From Thermomicrobiales bacterium (GTDB lineage Bacteria; Chloroflexota; Chloroflexia; Thermomicrobiales; CADCWN01): DNA of 32,779 nucleotides. Of this stretch, positions 7,727-16,150 are shown in pieces. Location of the stretch: assembly GCA_030446685.1 (NCBI GenBank), contig JAUJMV010000015.1, positions 53,215-85,993 on the forward strand, written 5' to 3'. Under the pieces are notes generated by a model. That model saw only the letters and a program-made list of their open reading frames with translations, did no database searches and had not been told where the DNA came from. A program made the translations under genes and the position numbers. Position 1 is the stretch's first letter. Each line of letters starts with the position of its first letter.

Positions 7727-8564
7727 TCACTCCGGCCGGTCGAGGCGCCCGGCGCCGGTCAGCCCCGCCGGCGGCGCGGACAGCCGGCGCACCTCCTCGC
7801 GCAGGCGCCGCAATTCCTCCGCCACCGCGTCGGGCGCCGCCCCCCGCGCCGGAGGCCGCGGCAGCCGCGCTCTCCTCCTGCCGCTTGCCGACGAAATAGG
7901 AGGCGATATTGGCGGTGATCAGGCCGAAGATCGCCGCGGCGTAGATCCGCATCAGCACCGCCAGCACCCGCCCCTCCGGGCTGACCGCGAACTTCTCGTT
8001 GTTGATCGTCGTCACCAGGCAGGCCGCCCACCACAGCGCGTCGCCGAAGGTCTGGATGTTGGCGTCCGGCTGGCCCCGCTCGAGGACGTAGGCCCCGCCC
8101 GCCCCCGCCGCGGTGACCAGCAGCGTCAGCGCGACCAGATAGCCGAACTGCCGGCCCCGCAGCATCTCGCGCAGCGCCTTCATCGCGCGGTTCGTCCCGC
8201 CGATCAGCCGGATCAGCCGCAGCGAGCGCAGCGCCCGCGCCGCGCGCAGCGCCCGGAAGACGCGCAGGGCCGGCAGCGCCACCGAGATCGCCCCCAGCCA
8301 GTGGCCGCGCAGGAAGCGCAGCTTGTCCGGCGCGAGGATGAACTGGACGGCGAACTCGACGACGAAGATCGCCCAGATCACCTGCTGGGCCTGGCCGACC
8401 AGCGCCGCCTGCCGCGGCGACAGGTCGACGGTGAACTCGATCAGCAGCAAGACCGCGGTGAGCAGCCCGAGGGCGGTCATCACCGGGTCGAGCAGATCGA
8501 ACAGTTGCTCGCGCAGGCTCTCGCGCTCGCCGGCTAACTCCTGCTTGTCCGGTCCCCCTCGCAT
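7727..8564 (-). CDS. Six-TM voltage-gated-type cation channel with atypical filter; C-terminus frameshifted
   Basis: An ion transport domain protein of about 279 residues. After a short cytoplasmic start (MRGGPDKQELAGERES) come S1-S3, an S4-like helix with repeated Arg (RVFRALRAARALRSLRLIRLI), then S5, a pore loop and S6. The pore loop reads ALWWAACLVTTINNEKF where potassium channels have TVGYGD, so the GYG filter is absent. S6 is AVLMRIYAAAIFGLITANIASYF. After GKRQEES the open frame becomes low complexity, but another frame gives PDAVAEELRRLREEVRRLSAPP and ends at a TGA at 7727. That is a cytoplasmic coiled-coil tail, typical of tetrameric channels. The switch falls in a C6 run (7840-7845). 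The ATG at 8564 follows GAGAGTGAGG. The DUF1622 gene follows after 19 bp. Confidence 0.82.
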
Positions 8565-8591
8565 CGCCTCACTCTCGTCTCTCGCGCGGAC

Positions 8592-8701
8592 GCGGCCCCC
8601 CCCGTAGGGGCAGGCCCCCGTGCCTGCCCGCGGCCCCGCAGAGCCGCCCCATACCGTTGCCCCACCTGCCACGCCGGAGGTTGGCCACGCGGGCAGGCAC
8701 G
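8592..8701. repeat. GTAGGGGCAGGCCCCCG repeat with a 14-bp inverted repeat
   Basis: This copy shares CCCCCCGTAGGGGCAGGC with the repeat at 2629. It continues into CGTGCCTGCCCGCG (8619-8632), whose perfect reverse complement CGCGGGCAGGCACG is at 8688-8701. It fills the gap between the DUF2254 and channel genes and explains why longer frames appear to run through this region. Confidence 0.65.
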
Positions 8702-8774
8702 CCCCCTGGCGGGGGTCGGAGGGCTGCCTCCACAAAACCGGCATGGTCGTCGGCCCCCGCCCCGCCAACGCCGC

Positions 8775-10157
8775 TCAGTGCGGCGCTCCGCCAGGCGCTC
8801 CACCGGGGGCGCCGGGTGGGGGACGCCGTCGAGGGCCGCGAAGACGTCGTAGGCTTTCGCGCGCAGCCACGCCCGGTCGGCGTCGCTGCCGCTCGCGGCC
8901 CGGCTGTTGCCCGGCTCGAGCGAGGCGAGGATCTCGTCGACCTGGTGGCGGATCGCCCCCTGCCCCTCCGGCGCCCGTGCGCGCGGGGCGATCCGGGCCA
9001 GGATGTCCAGCAGGAACGCGGTGACGTGGACCTCGTCCGTCGCCTCGCGGCGGATCTGGCTGAAGGCGACATCAACGACGGCCGCGAAGTCGGGCCGGTT
9101 GAGCAGCAGGATCGTCCCCGTCTCCGGCGCGCGGCGCCAGGGCGGGGGAAGTCGCGCTCCGCCAGCCGCGCGACGATGTCGCCGATCTGGGAGAGGCACT
9201 GCTCGGCGGTCGTCGGGTCGTTGATCCCCGGCGAGATCGCCTTGAGCGCGATGTCGACCAACTGACGGATGCCGAAGAGCAGGTCCTGCCGCTGGGTCCG
9301 CGCGCGGTCGAGCGCGAACGCCCCGCCGATGGCCTCCCGCAGCCCCGCCTCGTCGGCCGCCCCGCCGCGCCAGACCTCCGCCAGCGGCTCGCCGCTGAAG
9401 ACGAACTCCCCACCTGGGGCCGGACCCGCACGAAGGCGACCCGCTCGTCGAGCGCCCCGAGCAACTGGTCCACGTCGATCGCCCGCAGGTACCCCGCCTC
9501 CCGCGCGGTGACGGCGAACGACGGGGGCGCGTCGGGCAGGGCGGGCGACCGGTCGTCCTCATCGGCCAGCGGCTCGGCGACGCGCGTGGGGTAGAGGTGC
9601 TCGATCGTCTCGCGCAGGCCCTGGGCGATCTCCTCGGCGATCGTCGTGACCTGCAGGGAGGTCGCGATATGGTGGATATAGTAGATCAGCAGGGCCATGC
9701 AGACTATCGCCAGGGCCAGCGCGCCGGTGATCGACAGCGCCGGCACGAATGCGTCAATGCTCTCGCTCGGCGCGCGGATCTGGCGCAGCACCAGGAGCGC
9801 GTAGATGAAGGTGGCGATGTAGACGCCGAAGACGATCTTGTTGCCGCGGTCCTCGATGAAGTTGCGGATCACCCGCGGCGAATACTGGCTCGATGCCTGC
9901 TGCACCGCGACGATCGTGATCGAGAAGGCCAGCGCCACCACCGTGATCAGCGACCCGGCGATCGCCGACAACAGCGTCTGGGCCGCGTCGGCGGTGCCGC
10001 CGAAGAGCCAGGCGCGCGCCCCGCCCAGCGCCGGCGCCACCTCGTCGATCCACAGGAAGAGCGCCGCCAGCCCCGCCGCCGCCGCCGACAGCAGCGCCGG
10101 CACCAACCAGAGGCTGGAGCGGACATTCTCCCAGACGTTCCCGATTCTCGCGCCCAC
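8775..10157 (-). CDS. DUF2254 family membrane protein, frameshifted
   Basis: A predicted DUF2254 membrane protein of about 460 residues; function unknown. The GTG start at 10157 is chosen because GAGGAGGGG precedes it. The N-terminal half has four TM segments and the family pattern LITVVALAFSITIVAVQQAS..YSPRVIRNFI. The soluble C-terminal half is read in three frames. FVRVRPQVG changes frame at a C4 run (9408-9411) into EFVFSGEPLAEVW...SPGINDPTTAEQCLSQIG. The frame changes again at a G5 run (about 9144) into PPPWRRAPETGTILLL...FLLDILARIAP. Each junction is repaired by adding one base to a homopolymer. A third change in a C5 run near 8820 would end the protein at the TGA at 8775 (GAPGGAPGGAPH); this end is tentative. 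The preserved residue-level family match on both sides argues for recent damage or contig error. Confidence 0.7.
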
Positions 10158-10333
10158 CGGCCGCCCCTCCTCGCCCCCGCTCGCCGGACCTCCCCGGCCC
10201 CACAACGGATAGCCACAACGCCGAGGCTCCACTACGCTGGGAAGGATCGCTGCCGAGCGCCCGCTTCACGGCAAGCGCACATTGAGTGCCAGGCGCTGGT
10301 GGGGCGCGACGGGACACCGGGCCGCTCCCGCAC

Positions 10334-11038
10334 CTACTCCGCGCGGAAGCGATAGCCGACGCCGCGCTCGCTCTCGATGTAGCGCGGCGCCTCGGGGGTG
10401 TCGCCGAGCTTCTCGCGCAGGCGGCGGACGTACTCCCAGAGGGAGCTCATGCTGCCGCCGCCGTCGGGCCAGAGGCGGTCGAGGATCAGCTCGCTCGGCA
10501 GGATCCGGCCGCGGTTGCGGGTCAGCAGGTGCAGCAGCCGCGCCTCGGTCGGCGTCAGGCTCCGCTCCTCCCCCCCGGTCAGCGCGACCCGCCGCGCGAA
10601 GTCGATCGTCAGGTCCTCGTCCACCGCGAAGGTCGAGGTGACGAAGAAGCCCTGCGGCCAGGCCCGCGCCAGCAGGTTGCGGATGCGCGCCCGCAGCTCG
10701 CCGTAGCTGAACGGCTTGGTCATGTAGTCGTCGGCGTAGCGGCTGAGCCCCTCGATCTTGCGCTCCTCCGCGTCGATCGCCGTCAGCATGACGATCGGGA
10801 TGTCCGCCTGCTCGCGCAGCCGCGCCGCCAGCGTGAAGCCGTCCATCCCCGGCATCATCAGATCGACGATCGCCAGGTGCGGCAGCTCGCGCCCGACCAG
10901 TTCCAGGGCGCGCGCGCCGTCCGGCGCGGTCACGACCCGGAAGCCATCCACCTCCAACTGCAGGCGCAGCGTCAGCAGGATGTCGCGGTCGTCGTCCACC
11001 AGCAGCAGCAGCGGCGAGGGCGGTGGCGTCCCGGTCAT
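10334..11038 (-). CDS. OmpR-family response regulator
   Basis: A 234-residue two-component transcription factor. The receiver domain (about 10-125) has the acidic cluster DDD at 15-17, phospho-acceptor D59 in VDLMMPG, T86 and K108 (TKPF). The C-terminal winged-helix domain (about 145-232) shows LTPTEARLLHLLTRNRGRILPSELIL and the recognition and wing segment SSLWEYVRRLREKLG...RGVGYRF. The ATG at 11038 overlaps the stop codon of the histidine kinase (ATGA), so the two are translationally coupled and almost certainly form one signalling pair. Targets are unknown; the divergent rmlB gene is a candidate by position only. Confidence 0.93.
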   Translation of the reverse strand: MTGTPPPSPLLLLVDDDRDILLTLRLQLEVDGFRVVTAPDGARALELVGRELPHLAIVDLMMPGMDGFTLAARLREQADIPIVMLTAIDAEERKIEGLSRYADDYMTKPFSYGELRARIRNLLARAWPQGFFVTSTFAVDEDLTIDFARRVALTGGEERSLTPTEARLLHLLTRNRGRILPSELILDRLWPDGGGSMSSLWEYVRRLREKLGDTPEAPRYIESERGVGYRFRAE

Positions 11039-13428
11039 CGCGCGCCCACCCCCGCCGCGCCCGGCGCGGCATTCGCCGGCGCGGCGCCGCCCCCCACCGC
11101 CCCGGCGACCGGCAGGGTGAACCGGAAGGCGCTGCCCGCGCCGGGCCGGCTCTCGACCCACAGGCGCCCGCCCATGCCGGTCACGTAGGCACGGCAGAGG
11201 TAGAGGCCGAGCCCGGCCCCCCCCGCGTGGCGGGTGGCCGACTGGTCGAGGCGGTAGAAGCGATCGAAGATCCGCTCCTGCTCCTCCGGCGGGATGCCGA
11301 TCCCCTCGTCCCGCACCGTCACCAGCAGCGTCGCCGCGTCCGCGCGCCCCACCTCGACCGCGATCGGCCCGCCCGCCGGGGCATATTTGACGGCGTTGTC
11401 GAGCAGGTTGCCGAGCACGTCCTCCACGCGCGCCGGGTCGGCCAGTGCCGGCGGCAGCCCCGGCGCGACCGCCAGCCGGAACGCGTGGCTGGTGACGCGG
11501 GTCGCGAAGCTGTGGACGACCGGCGCGGCCAGCGCGCCCAGGTCGGCCGGCTCCCGGCGCAGCCCCAGCCGCCCCTCGCCGGCGCGCATCGCGTCGAAGA
11601 AGGCCCGCACCTGGACCGCCAGCCGGTCGGTCAGGCGCTCGATGCCGGCCAGGCACTCGCGCCGCGTCGCCTCGTCCAGCGGCAGATCGTCGCGCAGCAG
11701 CACCGCCGCGTACCCCTTGATCCCCGTGATCGGCGCGCGCAGCTCGTGCGAGGCGGTGGCGATGAAGTCAGTCTGCAGGCGGTGCAGCTCGCGCAGCGCC
11801 TCGGCCTGGGCCACCGCCGTCCGCAGCCGCGCCTGCTCGATCGCCACCGCCGCCTGGTCGGCGAAGGTGCGCAGGAGGCGCTCGTCGGCCTCGCCGAACG
11901 GCGCCACCCCCCGGCCGCCCGCCGGTTCCCGCGCCCCCTCGGCCCCGGCGCGGAAGACGACCAGCGTCCCCAACGCCTCGTCGCGGACCCGCACCGGCGC
12001 CAGCAGCCAGCTCGCCATCCCTAGCGCCCGGAGGTCCGCCGCGCTGAAGGGCGCCCCCGCCGCGGCGTCGTCGGGCACGCGCGCCCCCAGGCGGTCGAGG
12101 AGCGCCGGGTCGGACTGCGCCAACCCGCCGGTGACGACCGGCGGGCTCCCATCGCTGAAGGCCAGCAGCCCGGCGTCGGCGCGGGTCAGGCCGGCGGCGG
12201 CCTCGACCAGCGGCGTCAGCAGGGCGGTCGGCTCGACGGCGGAGGTCAGGCCGCGCCCGACCTGGGCGACCGCCTCCTCCAGCCGTTCCTGCGCCTGCCG
12301 CTGCGCCGCCAGTGAGCCGACCAGCGCGTCGGCCATCCGGTTCGTCGCCAGGGCGAGCTGGCCCAGCTCGTCGCGGCGGCGCAGGGGGATGCGGTGCGCG
12401 AGGTCGCCGCCGGCGATCGCGCGCGCCCCCGCCGTGAGCTGCTGGACCGGGCGGACGACCCGGCGCACCACCACCAGCGCCAGCACCGCCGTGGCCAGCC
12501 CCGCCAGCAGCAGGCGCAGCGCCATCAGCTCGATCTCCCGGCGCAGCGGCGCGAATACCGCGTCGCGCGGGATGCCGACCAGGACGAACCACGGCACCTC
12601 CCGCGCCGTGGCGAACCCGCTCAGGCGGGCCACGCCGTCCACGTCGGCCCCCTCGACGATCCCCTCGCGCCGGTCGACGGCGGTGCGCACGGTCGGCACA
12701 TCGGCGATCGTGCGCCCGACCCACCCCTCCGGGTCGAGGCTGCGCGCCAGCACCCGCCCCCGGTCGTCCACGACCGTGATCGTCGTGCGCGGCGGCAGGG
12801 TGCGGTTGTCGAGCCACTGCTGCAGCAAGACCAGATCGAGGGTGGCGGCGACCGCGCCGGTCGGCGGGCCGACCGCGCCCCCCCCCGCCCCCCCCGGGAT
12901 CGGCATCGCGACGACGACCACCGGCCGGCTCGTCGTGCGCGAGATGATCACGTCGCTGATCACGGTGCGGTTGTCGCGCACCGCCGCCTGGAAGAAAGGC
13001 TGATCGCCCACGGTGACCCGCTCGCCGGCCGGCCGCGCCGCGGACGCATAGACGCTGCCGCCGGGGTCGATCGCGTAGAGATCGTCGTAATAGGGGAAGC
13101 GCATCTTGATGTCGAGCAGGTAGGCCCGCGTCGCCGCCGGGTCGCCCGCGCGCAGCGTCGGCGACTGGGCGAGGATCGTCAGCAGCGCGCGGGTCTCGAC
13201 GATCAGCGTGTCGGCGCGCTGCGCCGTCTCCTGCGCCTGCTTCCGGGCGGTCGCGTAGATCGCCGTGCGCTCCTCCCGCACCGCCCGGTACGAGAGGTAC
13301 GCGCCGAGCGTGAGCAGCGGCAGCAGCGTGATCGCGATCATCAGCGCCAGGTCGGCGACGATCCCGCCCCAGCGGCCGGACCGGCCGCGCCCCGGCGCTC
13401 GCCCCATCCTGTTCCGGCGGCCCATCAT
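11035..13428 (-). CDS. Membrane sensor histidine kinase (dCACHE-HAMP-GAF-HisKA-HATPase)
   Basis: A 797-residue sensor kinase. TM1 is at about 24-48, an extracytoplasmic double-Cache-like sensor fills about 50-300 (YDDLYAIDPGGSVYAS; GDQPFFQAA; DRRGRV-type strands), TM2 is at about 300-330, and a HAMP linker (VRRVVRPVQQLTAGARAIAGGDL) follows. Next is a cytoplasmic GAF-like domain (about 400-535), HisKA with SHELRAPITGIKGY (phospho-His near 561), and HATPase with N-box NLLDNAVKYAP, G1 DEGIGIP, F-box IFDRFYR and G2 GAGLGLY. It would autophosphorylate on sensing a periplasmic small molecule and pass phosphate to the coupled regulator. Two adjacent ATGs (13428, 13425) lack a strong ribosome site; an ATG at 13407 is an alternative. 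The upstream extended -10 box supports transcription from near 13475. Confidence 0.93.
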   Translation of the reverse strand: MMGRRNRMGRAPGRGRSGRWGGIVADLALMIAITLLPLLTLGAYLSYRAVREERTAIYATARKQAQETAQRADTLIVETRALLTILAQSPTLRAGDPAATRAYLLDIKMRFPYYDDLYAIDPGGSVYASAARPAGERVTVGDQPFFQAAVRDNRTVISDVIISRTTSRPVVVVAMPIPGGAGGGAVGPPTGAVAATLDLVLLQQWLDNRTLPPRTTITVVDDRGRVLARSLDPEGWVGRTIADVPTVRTAVDRREGIVEGADVDGVARLSGFATAREVPWFVLVGIPRDAVFAPLRREIELMALRLLLAGLATAVLALVVVRRVVRPVQQLTAGARAIAGGDLAHRIPLRRRDELGQLALATNRMADALVGSLAAQRQAQERLEEAVAQVGRGLTSAVEPTALLTPLVEAAAGLTRADAGLLAFSDGSPPVVTGGLAQSDPALLDRLGARVPDDAAAGAPFSAADLRALGMASWLLAPVRVRDEALGTLVVFRAGAEGAREPAGGRGVAPFGEADERLLRTFADQAAVAIEQARLRTAVAQAEALRELHRLQTDFIATASHELRAPITGIKGYAAVLLRDDLPLDEATRRECLAGIERLTDRLAVQVRAFFDAMRAGEGRLGLRREPADLGALAAPVVHSFATRVTSHAFRLAVAPGLPPALADPARVEDVLGNLLDNAVKYAPAGGPIAVEVGRADAATLLVTVRDEGIGIPPEEQERIFDRFYRLDQSATRHAGGAGLGLYLCRAYVTGMGGRLWVESRPGAGSAFRFTLPVAGAVGGGAAPANAAPGAAGVGAR

Positions 13429-13480
13429 CTCAGCGCTTCATCCCGCGCGCCCGCGCTCTCCCGCACCCGTTCGCCCCACT

Positions 13481-13489
13481 ACCATACCA
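13481..13489 (-). promoter_or_regulatory. Extended -10 box for the kinase-regulator operon
   Basis: TGGTATGGT on the minus strand (TG-N-TATGGT), about 50 nt upstream of the kinase start. No good -35 hexamer is visible, as expected for an extended -10 promoter. It belongs to the set listed at 13532, 19412, 21013, 31027 and 32690. Confidence 0.5.
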
Positions 13490-13531
13490 GAAGACGCGCG
13501 CCGCGGCCACGCGACAGCGGACGCGCCGCGG

Positions 13532-13540
13532 TGGTATCAT
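13532..13540 (+). promoter_or_regulatory. Extended -10 box upstream of rmlB
   Basis: TGGTATCAT, a near-consensus extended -10 (TG-N-TATCAT), about 119 nt upstream of the rmlB start. The identical 9-mer lies upstream of the SpoIID-like gene at 31027-31035 on the other strand. It is divergent from the kinase promoter about 45 bp away. Confidence 0.55.
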
Positions 13541-13658
13541 CAACCGCGCACGGAATTGACCGACGCGGCGTGTCGCACGACAGCGCGCCGCGTCGTGGCG
13601 CGCGGCCGCGCGGACGGGCGAGGCGCACGGCGCGAGAGCGGATCGAGGGAGTGGCAGG

Positions 13659-14696
13659 GTGACGGCGACACGGACGTTCACGCGGGTCATGGTGACGGGC
13701 GGCGCGGGCTTCATCGGCTCCAACTATGTCCACTACCTGCTGGAGCGGCACCCCGCCTACCAGGTCGTCGTCGTCGACAAGCTGACCTACGCCGGCAACC
13801 TGGCCAGCCTGGCCGACCTCGACGGCGACCCGCGCTACTCCTTCGTCCGGGCCGACATCGCCGACGAGGCGGCGATCGACGCGGCGATGCAGGGCTGCGA
13901 CGCGGTCGTCAACTTCGCCGCCGACAGCCACGTCGACCGCTCGCTGCACGATCCGGGCGGCTTCATCCGCACCGACGTCCACGGCGTCTTCGTCCTGCTG
14001 GAGGCCGCGCGCCGCCACGGCGTCCGCCGCTTCCTGCAGATCAGCACCGACGAGGTCTACGGCCACTTCCCCCAGGGCGGCGAGTCGGTCGAGACCGACC
14101 GCCTGCGCCCGCGCAACCCCTACTCCGCCGCCAAGGCCGGCGGCGAGATGATGGTCAACGCCTACGTCGAGACCCACGGGCTCGACGCGGTGATCACCCG
14201 CGGCTCCAACACCTTCGGCCCCTACCAGTACCCCGAGAAGTTCATCCCCCTGATGATCACCAACGCGCTCGAGGACCAGCCCCTGCCGATCTACGGCGAC
14301 GGCCTCCAGCGCCGCGACTGGCTCTACGTCCGCGACCACTGCGCCGGGGTCGACCTGGTCCTCCACCGGGGCGCGACCGGCGAGGCCTACAACCTCGGCG
14401 GCGGCAACGAGGCGGTCAACCTCGACGTCGCCAAGCGCATCCTCGACCGCCTCGGCAAGCCGCACAGCCTCCTCCGCCACGTCGGCGACCGCCCCGGCCA
14501 CGACCGCCGCTACGCCCTCAGCACCGCCAAGGCCGAGGCCCTCGGCTGGGAGCCGCGCCACGACTTCAGCATCCTCCTCGCCGAGACGATCGACTGGTAC
14601 GCCGCCAACCAGCCCTGGTGGCGCGCGATCAAGAGCGGCGAATTCGCCGACTGGTACGCCAAGAACTACGCCGCGCGCGGCGTCCACGTCGGTTAG
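13659..14696 (+). CDS. rmlB: dTDP-glucose 4,6-dehydratase
   Basis: A 345-residue NAD-dependent extended short-chain dehydrogenase that converts dTDP-glucose to dTDP-4-keto-6-deoxyglucose, the precursor of dTDP-rhamnose and other deoxysugars of the envelope. Diagnostic elements are the NAD-binding TGGAGFIGS (about 13-21), NFAADSHVDRS, the catalytic TDE triad region STDEVYG (T130, D131, E132), YSAAK (Y155, K159), the substrate loop RGSNTFGPYQYPEKFIP and RRDWLYVRDHC. Length is normal for RmlB. The GTG start at 13659 follows GAGGGA. The gene stands alone: rmlA, rmlC and rmlD are not in the window, so the rest of the pathway must lie elsewhere. Confidence 0.95.
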   Translation: MTATRTFTRVMVTGGAGFIGSNYVHYLLERHPAYQVVVVDKLTYAGNLASLADLDGDPRYSFVRADIADEAAIDAAMQGCDAVVNFAADSHVDRSLHDPGGFIRTDVHGVFVLLEAARRHGVRRFLQISTDEVYGHFPQGGESVETDRLRPRNPYSAAKAGGEMMVNAYVETHGLDAVITRGSNTFGPYQYPEKFIPLMITNALEDQPLPIYGDGLQRRDWLYVRDHCAGVDLVLHRGATGEAYNLGGGNEAVNLDVAKRILDRLGKPHSLLRHVGDRPGHDRRYALSTAKAEALGWEPRHDFSILLAETIDWYAANQPWWRAIKSGEFADWYAKNYAARGVHVG

Positions 14697-14741
14697 AGCG
14701 GTGCGCGGACGGGGTGCGTTACGTTCGGGGCCGATCCGTAG

Positions 14742-14761
14742 GGGCGTTCAACTGAACGCCC
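14742..14761. repeat. Perfect 9-bp hairpin in a GTAGGGGC-headed repeat after rmlB
   Basis: GGGCGTTCA-AC-TGAACGCCC, preceded by GTAGG, lies 45 bp past the rmlB stop. It may terminate or stabilise the rmlB transcript; no T-tract follows. Its GTAGGGGC head links it to the repeats at 2629, 8603 and 21598. Confidence 0.6.
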
Positions 14762-14808
14762 ACGCCTTGCCCCAGCACCGGCTCAACCATGACGAGAACC
14801 GCTGTACT

Positions 14809-14830
14809 TATAGAGGGACTATAGAGGGAC
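14809..14830 (+). repeat. Tandem 11-mer TATAGAGGGAC x2
   Basis: Two perfect copies lie back to back at 14809-14819 and 14820-14830, about 90 nt upstream of the hypothetical gene. Each begins TATAGA, which could pass as a -10 hexamer. It marks the left edge of the lower-GC segment. Promoter function is a guess. Confidence 0.45.
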
Positions 14831-14918
14831 AGTGCCACCATCCTTGGAGGCGTCGTCCTCGGGGTCCTGCCCCTTCGTCACACCCTCTCCGGTAAGGCGG
14901 TTCGCGGTAGGGAATGCT

Positions 14919-15413
14919 ATGGACGATCTCCATCGGCTGGCTGAACTGTTCAGGGCCAAGAATGCCATCGACAACCTGATCGCGTCCTTGACCGGGCGTC
15001 CCGCACTGATCGGCCATACCGGCGAGTACATCGCCGCGCGCATCTTCGGCATCCGGCTCGTCCCGTCGGCATCGAACAGAGCGCATGATGGGCATTTCGT
15101 GGGTGGTTCCCTGGACCATCGTTCGGTCAACATCAAGTGGTACACCAAGCACGATGGGCTCTTGGCCGTATCGACGGGGGAACAGCCTCACTATTACCTG
15201 GTCCTTACCGGGCCACGAACCCCGCCGGTCTCCTCAACCGGCACTACCCGTCCCTGGGTGATCGAATCAGTATTCCTGTTCGATGCAAGCAAACTCGTCG
15301 CTGCGCTCCTGGCCTCGGGGGCGAAGTTAAGCGTCGCCACCAGCATACGGAAGCACCTCTGGGAAGAGGCTGAGATCTACCCGATGCAGCGCAACACGCT
15401 GCTCGTGCTCTGA
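14919..15413 (+). CDS. Hypothetical protein with a possible PD-(D/E)XK nuclease-like layout
   Basis: A 164-residue soluble protein. The ATG at 14919 (MDDLHRLAELFRAKN) is preferred to upstream starts because the preceding in-frame residues are low complexity. The sequence recalls uncharacterised DUF6998-type proteins from memory; this is uncertain. The order TGEYIAARIFG, then RAHDGHF, then SVNIKWYTK resembles the Glu, Asp, x-Lys spacing of restriction-endonuclease-like folds, and the C-terminal half has strand patterns (YYLVLTGP, WVIESVFLFD). Base composition is visibly less GC-rich than flanking genes, a sign of acquisition. A 12-bp hairpin spans its stop codon. It could be a solitary nuclease or an orphan from a defence or mobile unit; function is not established. 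Confidence 0.7.
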   Translation: MDDLHRLAELFRAKNAIDNLIASLTGRPALIGHTGEYIAARIFGIRLVPSASNRAHDGHFVGGSLDHRSVNIKWYTKHDGLLAVSTGEQPHYYLVLTGPRTPPVSSTGTTRPWVIESVFLFDASKLVAALLASGAKLSVATSIRKHLWEEAEIYPMQRNTLLVL

Positions 15414-15424
15414 CGAGCAGCGTG
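15395..15424. terminator. 12-bp perfect hairpin spanning the stop codon
   Basis: CACGCTGCTCGT (15395-15406) and ACGAGCAGCGTG (15413-15424) are exact reverse complements around a 6-nt loop GCTCTG. The stop codon of the hypothetical gene lies across the loop and the start of the right arm. It could terminate transcription from either side or block 3' exonucleases. No T-tract follows. Confidence 0.55.
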
Positions 15425-15578
15425 CCCAACTCGCCCTCTTCCGACCCGACGCGCCAGCGCGAGGCGGCTAGCCGACGACTGGTAGCGGTTCGCCCCGCGC
15501 TTGGTAGGGAAGTGGTGACACCGTTGCGCTGGTCGGCGCGGCCACGATGGCGCAGTGGATCGCCGCGTGCAATGTGTC

Positions 15579-15955
15579 CTACGCGCTCGCCGGCAAGCCG
15601 TGATCGATGAGCGCGTCAATAGCGGCCCGTTTCCGCTTGTCGGGCGTGATGCTTCGCCGGATGCGCTCGATCTCGTCCGCGTCAATCCCAGCAAAGCTCG
15701 GCCAGCCCGAGCAAATGCGGGTGATCGTGGACCACCTGCGACAGATACCCTTCGATCTGGAAGCCGATGATCTCCCGCCCGCGGGTCGAGCCACAAATCT
15801 ACGTGCTCGTCACCGGGCAGAATTACCGCCGGGCGACCGCGACCGAACAAAGGAGGAGGAGCGTATCGCTCTCGCGATCGTAGCTGAACGAGACGTTCTC
15901 GAAGTTGAGCGCGTCAAGGTCCGGGCGCTTGCACGATCGGGGAGGAGTCGTTCAT
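15579..15955 (-). pseudogene. Decayed DUF2283-like gene
   Basis: Pieces of one small protein can be read only by changing frame about three times. ALNFENVSFSYDRESDTLLLL is followed in another frame by FGRGRPAVILPGDEHVDLWLDPRAG, in another by EIIGFQIEGYLSQVVHDHPHLLGLAEL, and finally by AGIDADEIERIRRSITPDKR...IDHGLPASA before a stop at 15579. Together they have the SYDRE.D.LLL, LWLDP.TGE..G.QIEG pattern of DUF2283-type proteins, often found beside toxin-antitoxin or mobile genes. The ATG at 15955 opens a frame that stops after 13 codons. The indels are not in long homopolymers, so true decay is more likely here than in the other damaged genes. Composition matches the lower-GC neighbour. Confidence 0.6.
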
Positions 15956-16008
15956 GACCACTTCCGCATCTCCGCCTACTGCGATCCTTCCTAATCGGAT
16001 ACGCGGTC

Positions 16009-16014
16009 AGTATA
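16009..16014 (-). promoter_or_regulatory. Candidate -10 for the DUF2283 remnant
   Basis: TATACT on the minus strand within GGTATATACTG, about 54 nt upstream of the ATG at 15955. A weak TTCAAC lies 15 nt further upstream. The site is one of few AT-rich spots in the region. Confidence 0.35.
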
Positions 16015-16124
16015 TACCCCGGGCGATCTGTTGAACCGGACACAGACCTCCAAGCCCGCCCGCGCGACTGGCGCGGCGAGCCTCGATGGCCCGTGCCGTC
16101 ACCACCACGCGTGGGCTCGGTCCT

Positions 16125-16150
16125 CCCCTCTCCCATTTTTGGGAGAGGGG
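16125..16150. repeat. 10-bp hairpin upstream of the phosphatase gene
   Basis: CCCCTCTCCC, loop ATTTTT, GGGAGAGGGG. A second small dyad, CCGCC-CGCA-GGCGG, follows at about 16155. This is the widespread intergenic hairpin type seen in many GC-rich genomes. Read rightwards the loop holds the only T-tract, so it is not a standard terminator. Confidence 0.6.

Noticed and set aside
13265-14755. Long open frames overlapping rmlB on both strands (496 and 402 codons)
   Set aside because: rmlB is unmistakable in frame from 13659. The other frames are Arg/Pro-rich or Val/Ala/Asp-rich translations of its codons.
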